DNA from: Frischella japonica
Lineage (GTDB): Bacteria > Pseudomonadota > Gammaproteobacteria > Enterobacterales > Orbaceae
Direction: 5' to 3'
DNA: 64,000 nt
Assembly: GCF_014489845.1 (NCBI RefSeq)
Contig: NZ_JABURY010000013.1
Coordinates: 1-64,000 of the forward strand
Notes under the pieces: generated by a model
What the model saw: only the letters and a program-made list of their open reading frames with translations
Told to the model about the DNA's origin: nothing
Databases searched by the model: none
In this document: positions 17,446-25,099 of the stretch, piece after piece
Layout of the letters: each line of letters opens with the position of its first letter
Numbering within the stretch: position 1 is the first letter of the stretch
Position numbers and translations under genes: made by a program

Positions 17446-17811
17446 AATAAAATTAATGATTAATATATTGTGACGTTGTCACTAATAATTTAGATTAATT
17501 ACTCGCTGTATAGCCATTCTAGTTTGTTTTTTAGTTGAATAATCTTCCTGCTTTCAATTTTTTCTCGTACCTTTAGGGCAATATTAAAACTAATTTTTTA
17601 AGAATGTATGTAGACATTCATATATAGATATTTTGCTAGACCAACATATGGTTCATTATAATATAATTTGATGAAGGTTTGGGAATACAGCAATTAAAGA
17701 CAAAAGTAAATTAACCAAATATGATAAAGTGGTATTTTATACATTTGATTGTATAAATTATCAGAAAACATAGTTCAGTTATATTTAAAATTTATTAAAT
17801 GGGAATCAACG
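17446..17811 (+). other. Spacer without a recognisable gene
   Basis: About 365 AT-rich bases separating the Rhs array from the next gene. The only structure noticed is a short dyad TGAC/GTCA near 17471-17481. No tRNA or Rhs motif is seen, so the array ends here. Confidence 0.4.
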
Positions 17812-18405
17812 ATGAAAAATTTTTTAATAGCCGTACCAGCCTTAATGCTATTATCCGCCTGTACACCAACACGAATGTCCGAGTTAAATAATATCAATGG
17901 ATTACAATATGGCGTAGGGAGTTTTGGCGCAGAAATTATAGAAAGTTACACTGTAACTAGAAACCAAACTTCATCGAATAATATATTATCCATGTGTGTA
18001 AGAAACTCAATTGATAATCATGCAGTTGTACTCCAAGATAATGCTAATAGTTTTGTTGGAGCATCAGGAACTTATTATAATATTAATAAACAATATGTTG
18101 TTAATGGTGGAGCAAACATCCAACAACAATTACCAAATGGAATTGTAGCCCAAGGGGTGACTTATTATTCTTCAATGTTAATTGGCTATGCTGTTAAGTA
18201 TCAATTAACAGTTCGTCAAAATAATAATAATATCAGCTATACATTCAATAATATCCAACAAGCGCAACAAAATACAGGTAGTATGAATAATTATGGTTTT
18301 AGCCAAATTTTTACTGATAAATGGAGTGCATCTGGGGCTACATCTGTTGTGAAAAAATTGGATGAAGAAGTGGATAAAATTGATAGCTGTTTAGCGAGTT
18401 ATTAA
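17812..18405 (+). CDS. Putative lipoprotein of unknown function
   Basis: ATG 17812 starts a typical lipoprotein signal (MKNFLIAVPALMLLSACTPT) with lipobox LSAC and lipidated Cys17. The frame is open for 21 codons upstream, but those residues would bury the signal. The mature part is rich in Asn, Gln and Ser (NNNNISYTFNNIQQAQQN) and ends in a charged helix (KKLDEEVDKIDSCL). Probably outer-membrane or periplasmic. It stands alone, facing the convergent pair at 18512-19311. No family recognised. Confidence 0.7.
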   Translation: MKNFLIAVPALMLLSACTPTRMSELNNINGLQYGVGSFGAEIIESYTVTRNQTSSNNILSMCVRNSIDNHAVVLQDNANSFVGASGTYYNINKQYVVNGGANIQQQLPNGIVAQGVTYYSSMLIGYAVKYQLTVRQNNNNISYTFNNIQQAQQNTGSMNNYGFSQIFTDKWSASGATSVVKKLDEEVDKIDSCLASY

Positions 18406-18511
18406 TTGCATTTATTGCAACTAATGATGATTAAATGCAGTTAATTATTCGGTATAGCAACTTATTTTTTTACAAAGGAATTAATAAGTTGCCATAAAAA
18501 GGTCCAGCATT

Positions 18512-18976
18512 TTATTTCAATGGTAAATAAACCTCTGTAATCATATCTTCCTCACGTATATCAGGTCCAACATTCACATAGTGAAAGATTGGCGGAAAGT
18601 CACCTAATTGTTCTCCACTATATGGTAGCCATTGTTTGATTAAGTAAATAATGGCCTGATTATTATAGCGTGATCCAATATCTACAGCTTTAGCACAACG
18701 TAATTCTGGAATAGTTTTATTTGTTACTCCATAGCGATTAACCCCGATAGGCTTATCGATCGAAATAGCAAAATCAACTCGCTGTAAATGTGGCGGAGTA
18801 GTATTCGGATCGGTGTAATGAATACCATAATTACGGTTTATTTGTGGATCAAATAAATTTTGTTCTCTACGCCAAGCAATAAATTGATTTATTGTTTGAT
18901 ATTCTAATTCCGTTGGACCAATATGTTCAATAACTGCAACTTCCGTTAAAGGAAAAGTGACAATCTCCACATTCAT
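18512..18976 (-). CDS. GyrI-like small-molecule-binding protein
   Basis: A 154-residue stand-alone effector-binding domain of the GyrI/SbmC and AraC-effector type: an N-terminal VAVIEHIGPTELEYQTINQF strand-helix, a central NYGIHYTDPNTTPPHLQRVD, and C-terminal PIFHYVNVG followed by ITEVYLPL. E. coli SbmC has 157 residues. Family members bind small or amphipathic compounds, and some protect DNA gyrase; the ligand cannot be read from sequence. It overlaps the stop of the lipoprotein gene at 18976 by one base (TGATG), so the two are co-translated. Confidence 0.75.
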   Translation of the reverse strand: MNVEIVTFPLTEVAVIEHIGPTELEYQTINQFIAWRREQNLFDPQINRNYGIHYTDPNTTPPHLQRVDFAISIDKPIGVNRYGVTNKTIPELRCAKAVDIGSRYNNQAIIYLIKQWLPYSGEQLGDFPPIFHYVNVGPDIREEDMITEVYLPLK

Positions 18977-19311
18977 CAGTTACACTGTCCCGCAGCTTTG
19001 GTTAAGGCATTGCATTGTGCTGTTTTGGGTAAAGAACCATTTTTACCCATTGGTGAACATAGAACATCACTGGAAGTTACTAAGGCTGTGGTATAATAAC
19101 ATTGATACACTTTCTTTTTAAAGGTAGCATTAAATTTTACTGAGTCCATTTCTTTAGTTTTATTGGAAATGGTAATTTTATCTGGAGTGGTACCAAGAGC
19201 AAATGCTGTTTTTTGTTTAATACTTTCATCAGAACGAATCGAACCGTCTATCATGCCACATCCTGAAAGAGACAATGTTATGAAGATCAATGGTAGCATT
19301 ATTTTTCGCAT
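18976..19311 (-). CDS. Small lipoprotein with four late cysteines
   Basis: A 111-residue protein with lipoprotein signal MRKIMLPLIFITLSLSGCGM and lipidated Cys18. The mature domain (TPDKITISNKTKEMDSVKFN) has cysteines in VYQCYYT, VLCSP, AQCNAL and GQCN, suggesting periplasmic disulfides. It is first in a two-gene operon with the GyrI-like gene. Its leader and upstream region are partly duplicated at about 20220-20410. Confidence 0.75.
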   Translation of the reverse strand: MRKIMLPLIFITLSLSGCGMIDGSIRSDESIKQKTAFALGTTPDKITISNKTKEMDSVKFNATFKKKVYQCYYTTALVTSSDVLCSPMGKNGSLPKTAQCNALTKAAGQCN

Positions 19312-20130
19312 TTTATTTCCTTTAATTTAAAATATAATATTAATAATTATGCTTTAGTATGAATTTAAAAACTAAAAACATTATATACTTATTATTTATA
19401 CTTATCTATTGATATATATAGTTCATATATTAAAACAAAATATTTTTAAAACTTGGCTAAATACTATTTACTATTTTCAATGAATATTAACCTAATATAG
19501 ATATTAAAGGATATTGTCCATGTAGTTAAACTATTTTAAAAAATTAAATATATTCTAAGACAACATTCAATATAAAATTGTTACACTAAAAAAGCGCCGC
19601 TGCAATTAAACAAAGCTAAACAAGAAAGAAGGGGACTTCATTATTATTTTATTGATAGCCTGGAGAAAAATGTTAGACTCGGAAAGCAAGCTAAAATAAA
19701 AAATTGCTATAAAGTTAATAATTATGAAATAACATTTAACAAAACTTTTTTTATATCGGCGTATTTATATTTTGATTGATTTATAGCAATTAGAAAAAGC
19801 ATTTATTATCAGATTATCTAAAAAATAATTTTTGTTAATTTCACACAATAAGCATTGATATAGTTTGCGCAGATTATGTCAATGCTTAAAAATAACAAGA
19901 AATCGTTTCTATAATCAACGGCAATTAAGCTCCCTCACAAAATACCTTGCTCGATGAAATAGCGGGAAAAGTCTTTAATGATAATAATCGTGCTTATGAT
20001 ACAAGACTCTTACAGTTTGGGCATAATCTTATCTCGACGACGAACAGGTCGGATAATGGCAAAAATCACTGGGTCTTAAAATATACCAATAAAAATACCG
20101 TGTTCTTGATGAAAAAAGTAATGACTCGAT
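19312..20130 (+). other. AT-rich spacer with no supported gene
   Basis: It holds the promoter side of the minus-strand lipoprotein operon and then several hundred bases of A/T-rich sequence. A 65-codon frame at 19947 has only a TTG start; its final codons run out of register into the repeat at 20131. I see no tRNA or terminator. Confidence 0.4.
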
Positions 20131-20206
20131 TTATTCTAGAATAGAATTTGGTGACAGAATTAACCGTCACCTTTAACTGGTAAATACACAAAATCTAGGA
20201 TAAGGT
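20131..20206 (+). repeat. 70-bp repeat, copy C
   Basis: Plus-strand copy of the sequence at 12664 and 14601: SRIEFGDRINRHL, a stop, and ACACAAAATCTAGGATAAG. It joins the Rhs region and this region as sites visited by the same element. Confidence 0.6.
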
Positions 20207-20219
20207 CGTAATTAAAATT

Positions 20220-20297
20220 CTAACAAGGAATGTCTATAATGCCACATCCTGAAAGTAACATTGTTATAAAGATCAATGATAGTATTATTTTTCGCAT
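20220..20297 (-). pseudogene. Truncated duplicate of the lipoprotein leader
   Basis: Twenty-five codons starting MRKIILSLIFITMLLSGCGI, nearly the same as the leader of the gene at 18976-19311, then a stop. The upstream bases (ATTTTATTTCCTTTAATTT on the plus strand) are also shared, so the duplication includes the ribosome-binding site and part of the promoter region. It has a lipobox but no mature domain. Confidence 0.6.
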
Positions 20298-20761
20298 TTT
20301 ATTTCCTTTAATTTAAATAATTATGCTTTAGTTTGAATTCTCATAATGAACAACAATTATAAACTTATTAGTTGTACTTAGGTAGTGATATAAAGTTTAT
20401 ATCATTAAACCAGATATTGTTAATACTTAGCTAAATACTATTTTCAATAAACTTTAACCAAATATATATCAAAGGATATTATCCATTTAATTGAACTATT
20501 TTTTATATCAGTTTATTTAAATCTAGATAGGTTCATAAATTGTGATTAAATTTTTAGATCATTTAAGAGTTTACACACAAATTTAATTTCTTTTTTTAAA
20601 TCAGATAACATAATTTTCACCTTAATTCTCTAAACCTAACCGTGGTTTATTGTTAAGCAATTTTCAATAACATCTTGAGATTAGTTAATCTAAACATGCC
20701 ATCAATGTGAAAAATAAAACAATCTAATCTCTTATTAATTAATGATCTATGTTCTAAATTA

Positions 20762-20795
20762 ATTATGTTGTATAATATCCATTATACAACATTAA
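20762..20795 (+). promoter_or_regulatory. loxP-like recombination site upstream of the Cre-like gene
   Basis: Twelve-base perfect arms (ATGTTGTATAAT / ATTATACAACAT) surround four bases. Parsed as a lox site this is a 13-base arm ATTATGTTGTATA, an 8-base spacer ATATCCAT and a 13-base arm TATACAACATTAA. The left arm agrees with the loxP arm ATAACTTCGTATA at 9 of 13 positions, including the spacer-proximal GTATA. It lies 116 bp before the recombinase start. Because TATAAT occurs within it on both strands, it could also be an operator. Confidence 0.6.
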
Positions 20796-20911
20796 CAATG
20801 AGTATTTTAAATATATTCATTTTGACCCTTATATTTGATCAGATAATTTCTTAAATTTTAGATGATCTTTAGGGAGTTATTAACTATATAAATGTGATAA
20901 TAGGTTAGGGC

Positions 20912-21934
20912 ATGGTGAAAGAGAGTTTAACAATATCAGAATCAAATAATTTTTCTTTAGTCAATGAAACGATAAAGAAAAACCTTCAAGATTTTTTTTC
21001 TGATATAGATGCTTACTCCTCAAATACGCAAAAACAATTTAAGAGCACCATCAATTCTTGGGCAAATTGGTGTACCCAAAATAATCGGACTTTTTTACCT
21101 ATCTCACCTGATGATTTACGTGATTATCTATTTTATTTAAAAACAGATCGACAACTAAAACACAACAGTATTAATTCTCATAATGCATTTTTGGCGATGC
21201 TTCAGAATCAATCTGGTTTAACTCCTATTAATACTTCATCAAAAGTAAAACGAATAAAAAAGAAATTATTACGTATGGCAATTGATGAGGGTGAAGATCT
21301 AACACAGGCAATCCCTTTTAGATTTGAAGATTTAAAACAGATATATGATATGAAAAAAAATAGCTTAAATTTAAAAGATATAAGAGATTTAGCTATATTA
21401 TCCACCGCTTACTACACTTTATTGAGAAGTTCTGAAATAACCAGAATAAAAGTGAAAGATTTTAAGTTACAACGTAACGGAAAATCAACTTTACATATTT
21501 CACATACAAAAACTGTTTTGACTATCGAAGGGCTTTATAAACATCTAGGTAAGTTACCTACCAAACTGATTCAAAACTGGTTGGATTTATCCGGCGTTGA
21601 TTTACATGATAATGCCTATTTATTTTGTGCTATTAAAAAATCGAATGAAATACAAAGACCGGATTGTCAACTTACTACAGAAACCATTAGAAGAGTTTTT
21701 AATTCTGCTTATCGATTGCTTAATGTTGTTAAAAAAGATCAAACTGGTCGTTATCAAGCTTGGTCGGCCCATAGCGCACGTGTAGGTGCTGCAATTGACA
21801 TGGCAGAAAAAAACGTTGGTTTAACACAAATTATGCACGAAGGGACTTGGAAAAAACCAGAAATGGTTATCCGTTACATTAGAAAACTTGAGACCAAAGA
21901 TGGACCAATGCAGGAATTTGATATGGATGATTAA
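20912..21934 (+). CDS. Cre-like tyrosine recombinase
   Basis: A 340-residue protein that aligns end to end with phage P1 Cre (343 residues). The core-binding half has KKNLQDFFSDIDAYSSNTQK and PDDLRDYLFYL, against Cre RKNLMDMFRDRQAFSEHTWK and PEDVRDYLLYL. All catalytic residues are present at near-identical spacing: Arg172 in TLLRSSEI, Lys200 in SHTKT, His287 and Arg290 in AHSARVGAA, Trp313 in GTWKK and Tyr322 in RYIR. In P1, Cre acts on loxP to circularise DNA and resolve dimers. This is a chromosomal copy beside a tus-like gene with no phage genes next to it, so it may be domesticated or the mark of an integrated plasmid. The start GGGCATG has a weak ribosome-binding site. Confidence 0.9.
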   Translation: MVKESLTISESNNFSLVNETIKKNLQDFFSDIDAYSSNTQKQFKSTINSWANWCTQNNRTFLPISPDDLRDYLFYLKTDRQLKHNSINSHNAFLAMLQNQSGLTPINTSSKVKRIKKKLLRMAIDEGEDLTQAIPFRFEDLKQIYDMKKNSLNLKDIRDLAILSTAYYTLLRSSEITRIKVKDFKLQRNGKSTLHISHTKTVLTIEGLYKHLGKLPTKLIQNWLDLSGVDLHDNAYLFCAIKKSNEIQRPDCQLTTETIRRVFNSAYRLLNVVKKDQTGRYQAWSAHSARVGAAIDMAEKNVGLTQIMHEGTWKKPEMVIRYIRKLETKDGPMQEFDMDD

Positions 21935-22092
21935 TAATAACCGAATCAAATTATAAAAAACTCCATCTCCCATTACAATAATGTTATAGCGGAATTTTTT
22001 TCTAGGAAAATTAACAATTTTATTAAGTGATATTAATATTTTTTTGATTTAGATGATAAAGATTAATTAATTTTAAAATTCCTATTTTTTTT

Positions 22093-22107
22093 ACTACTGT
22101 AACTATA
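22093..22107 (+). promoter_or_regulatory. Candidate Ter site upstream of the tus-like gene
   Basis: ACTACTGTAACTATA shares TGTAACTA with the E. coli Ter consensus (AGNATGTTGTAACTAA), matching 9 of the 11 bases TGTTGTAACTA. In E. coli TerB sits in this position and lets Tus repress its own gene. The G of the G-C6 pair used for the Tus-Ter lock is A here, so this is a weak candidate. Confidence 0.3.
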
Positions 22108-22160
22108 TAATCAACTTTTTGAAAGTTAGTTTAAGTCATTTAAATTTATAATGAATAATT

Positions 22161-23087
22161 ATGTCTAATAGTAGCAAATTCAAATTAAATGTGACATATC
22201 TTGAAGATAATATTAACGCTTTTTGCAAAGAATTGTGGAATATGGGCGAGCTATTTGCCTATGTAACTGAAGTGGAAACAATGCATAAATCGCATGAAGA
22301 ACATGCGCCGGATAAAATTTCGGTTTATCCACTAAATAATGGGTTACTTAACTCACAAAATTTATTAAAAAAAATTTACGGCAACTTTTATGTAGATGGC
22401 CAAACATTAGCTTCAACGAAAATAACTAAAAAATTCCCAGGTGTGATTGTTTTACCCTACAAAGCAAAACAACATATTTACATGAAAATAATGCAAATTA
22501 ATAAAATAAAGCAAGAGTGTGCCGAATCATTTCGTAAATTAGCAAATAACCATGAAGATAGATTTAAAATTGCTCATGAAATTTTTCCTATGCTGATTAG
22601 TTTTCAAGTTTTTAGAGAACTACAATGTATCGAACAAAACGATGAAATTAATCGCATCAAATTTTATTGGCGTGAAACGATGGTAACTAAAAAATTTAAT
22701 CGACAACAGTTATTAGAATATTTATACAACAAAAAAACATTCATTGCCGACAAAAATAAAATTTTTAATAAGAACCTTGCAGTTTGGTGCGAAGTTGATT
22801 CTTTTATTGAGGCAGTATCACAACTGCCCAAAGAGAGTCAATTTAGGATCAAAAGACATTCCACTATTCCCACACCGGCAGCCAATATTTCCATGCAATG
22901 CAACGATAAATCGATAATATTGAATAAACGTTCATCGATTCCCATTATTGTGTTTAGTCATCCCCAAAAAATTGTTTTATTAAACGATTATCGGCTGGAT
23001 TTAAACCGGACAGCTAATCGATGCAACAAAAGCAAATATACCGATTTTATACCTAGCATAAACTTAGAGTTAGCTATAAATGATTAA
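22161..23087 (+). CDS. tus: Tus-like DNA replication terminus site-binding protein
   Basis: A 308-residue protein, against 309 for E. coli Tus. Matching blocks run in order: FPGVIVL, INKIKQECAESF, EIFPMLISFQVFRELQCIEQ, INRIKFYW, FNRQQLLEYL, QLPKESQFRIKR (E. coli ALPQNAKLKIKR) and a final ELAIND. Tus binds Ter sites and stops replication forks arriving from one side. Identity is low, so the call rests on collinear motifs and length. The gene is monocistronic with a candidate Ter motif upstream and a Cre-like gene before it, which would place the window near the chromosome terminus. Start is ATG 22161. Confidence 0.75.
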   Translation: MSNSSKFKLNVTYLEDNINAFCKELWNMGELFAYVTEVETMHKSHEEHAPDKISVYPLNNGLLNSQNLLKKIYGNFYVDGQTLASTKITKKFPGVIVLPYKAKQHIYMKIMQINKIKQECAESFRKLANNHEDRFKIAHEIFPMLISFQVFRELQCIEQNDEINRIKFYWRETMVTKKFNRQQLLEYLYNKKTFIADKNKIFNKNLAVWCEVDSFIEAVSQLPKESQFRIKRHSTIPTPAANISMQCNDKSIILNKRSSIPIIVFSHPQKIVLLNDYRLDLNRTANRCNKSKYTDFIPSINLELAIND

Positions 23088-23263
23088 TTTTTTTCAAGCT
23101 ATGTTAAAAATATTACCAGGATGGTTGATATTAAACCGTATCATTATTCAGCCAATTTAGTACCACTGTAAAACTGGATGGGAATGATAATTTCTATCAT
23201 CATCGTGCACACAATTGTTTAGTATTCACTATTATCCATACTGAGATAATATTATAAATTGAT

Positions 23264-24130
23264 TTAAATCGCTCTATAAAGTAGCGAACGATTACAGCCT
23301 TTAGCAATAAAACTCGTATACAAATCGGTAAAAAGGCCTTGATCGTTTAAACGATTTTGTAATTGTTGTGCTTGTTGGAACGAATCGCATTCACTAAAAA
23401 CACATGCTCCGGTACCCGTCAAGCGAGTAGGGGCATAAGAGGATAACCAAGTAATTAAGGCATCGATTATAGGATACAATTTTCTTACTATCGGCTCACA
23501 ATCATTTTTAAAAGGAGCGTTTAGTAGTTGATTAATATTTCTAGTGACACTGTCACGTTTTAAATCAGGATGTGAAAAAATAGATACTGTCGCAATGTTA
23601 ATATTTGGTTTTACGATAAGATACCACTTCTCAGGTACTGTAATTGATTGCAATTTATCTCCAACACCTTGCGCAAAAGCACTATGACCATAGATAAAAA
23701 TGGCCACATCCGACCCAAGTTTTTTTCCAAGTTCCATAAGCTGTTGACAAGACAAATTTAAATTCCAAATATAATTTAAAGCGACTAAAGTTGTAGCCGC
23801 ATTAGATGAACCACCACCTAAACCTCCTCCCATCGGCAATCTTTTTATAATTTCAATATCAACGCCATAATACCTCGGTAAATTAATACGATGAGTTTGA
23901 GCAAATTCAAGTAATAACTTAGCTGCTTTAATAATCAAATTTTCATCATGTATAACCTTTTCAAATGGCGTAACTAAATGGATTTTATTATCAGTGCGAT
24001 TTAAAAAAGTTAACTCATCGTAAAAATCGACAAATTGAAATAATGTTTGTAAATTATGGTATTTATCCTCACGTTGACCGGTAATATAGAGAAAAAGATT
24101 CAATTTTGCCGGTGATATCCATTTTTTCAT
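23264..24130 (-). CDS. ispE: 4-diphosphocytidyl-2-C-methyl-D-erythritol kinase
   Basis: GHMP-family kinase that phosphorylates CDP-methylerythritol with ATP in the MEP isoprenoid pathway, in the cytoplasm. The start MKKWISPAKLNLFLYITGQR matches E. coli IspE closely, so I use ATG 24130 rather than an ATG six codons upstream that would overlap lolB. The ATP-binding glycine loop is PMGGGLGGGSSNAAT; the C-terminal motif is TRLTGTGACVF. Length 288 residues, normal. It starts 2 bp after lolB, the usual lolB-ispE operon. Confidence 0.95.
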   Translation of the reverse strand: MKKWISPAKLNLFLYITGQREDKYHNLQTLFQFVDFYDELTFLNRTDNKIHLVTPFEKVIHDENLIIKAAKLLLEFAQTHRINLPRYYGVDIEIIKRLPMGGGLGGGSSNAATTLVALNYIWNLNLSCQQLMELGKKLGSDVAIFIYGHSAFAQGVGDKLQSITVPEKWYLIVKPNINIATVSIFSHPDLKRDSVTRNINQLLNAPFKNDCEPIVRKLYPIIDALITWLSSYAPTRLTGTGACVFSECDSFQQAQQLQNRLNDQGLFTDLYTSFIAKGCNRSLLYRAI

Positions 24131-24132
24131 TA

Positions 24133-24756
24133 TTAAAGAATTTTCCAATTATTAATTGATAGACGTAACTCAGAACGACCACTATTTAAAAAGATAGTCG
24201 ATGGTAAATCAATGGTATTGCTATGAAATTTAACATCGGTATATTTACGATATGTTACAGTCCAAATTTTATCAGTTTGTTTAAATTGCGTTTGACTTAA
24301 TTTTCCTGAATCATCAATTTTATCATCGTTATTATTCGCATATCCGATCAACCAATCGGTCATGTTACGTAAGGGGATATTCATCCCAGTCAAATCTTCA
24401 ACTAAACTTTCAACATTTTTATTACGATATTTTTCCCCATTTTTATCTGTTAATACCGCTTCAAAAGGATTAACGCTAAGCGAAAAGATTGAGGTTCCAA
24501 TAGGTGAGGTTAACTTCAATTGATATTCATTTTTTGCTAATTGTTTAATATAAAAGCGCCCATAGTAACGTGATTTTGTATCAAAATATGCCAAGCTTCC
24601 TGAAGCTTGAAATGCGGTAAGTTGTTTTAATTCTTGTTGATGTTGCGGCCAATCTAATATTGGATTTGAAGATATGTTACTCTGATTTAGACTACACGCA
24701 TTTATTAATAATGCTATCAAAATAATACATAATCGATAAATTGATTTTTTTACCAT
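24133..24756 (-). CDS. lolB: Outer-membrane lipoprotein insertion factor LolB
   Basis: LolB is itself a lipoprotein that accepts lipoproteins from periplasmic LolA and inserts them in the outer membrane. The signal MVKKSIYRLCIILIALLINAC places lipidated Cys at residue 21. The body shows LTAFQASGSLAYFD and GRFYIKQLAKNEYQLKLTSP, then FEAVLTDKNG, as in the family. Length 207 residues, as in E. coli. It precedes ispE and is divergent from hemA, the standard gammaproteobacterial order. Confidence 0.92.
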   Translation of the reverse strand: MVKKSIYRLCIILIALLINACSLNQSNISSNPILDWPQHQQELKQLTAFQASGSLAYFDTKSRYYGRFYIKQLAKNEYQLKLTSPIGTSIFSLSVNPFEAVLTDKNGEKYRNKNVESLVEDLTGMNIPLRNMTDWLIGYANNNDDKIDDSGKLSQTQFKQTDKIWTVTYRKYTDVKFHSNTIDLPSTIFLNSGRSELRLSINNWKIL

Positions 24757-24851
24757 AGATACTCTTCATTTCAATAAGCTGATAACACAATAATTGTTAT
24801 TATAGCTAATACTTCACATTAATGGAAATACGTTTACTTTAAATGCAATTC

Positions 24852-24880
24852 ATTAACCTTTACTAAAAAATAATGTATAA
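24852..24880 (+). promoter_or_regulatory. Candidate sigma-70 promoter for hemA
   Basis: TTAACC at 24852 and a perfect TATAAT at 24875 are 17 bp apart, upstream of hemA in the 343-bp gap shared with lolB. This would give a leader of about 210 nt. Read by eye in AT-rich DNA, so tentative. Confidence 0.35.
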
Positions 24881-25099
24881 TCATGGTAATTTTAATATAT
24901 CTACTGTCAGATTGTATGATCTAACAAACTGTTAATGGTTGATACATTTTGTTGATCATCACGTATAGTATTCTATTTAATAATAATTAAGCTATAACGA
25001 TAAGAGGGATATCCTATTATTTTAAATCCAACTTAAGTCATCACAATAAAAATAGAATAATTATCGCAATGAGTGTTTTAGAACAGATTTAAATACGCA

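Noticed and set aside
19947..20144. 65-codon frame upstream of the 70-bp repeat
   Set aside because: TTG start only, no ribosome-binding site. The end leaves register with the repeat's conserved EFGDRIN coding. Possibly debris of a mobile element but not callable.
20762..20777. Palindrome arm read as a Ter site
   Set aside because: TATGTTGTA matches but the following ACTA does not, and the perfect dyad is better explained as a recombinase or operator site.
20765..20792. Palindrome read as a Xer dif site (11-6-11)
   Set aside because: The geometry also fits 11-6-11, but the arms do not match dif, while they do match loxP and a Cre homologue lies next to it.
24131..24148. Upstream start of ispE
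   Set aside because: It would add six residues absent from the family and overlap lolB; ATG 24130 fits the conserved start.
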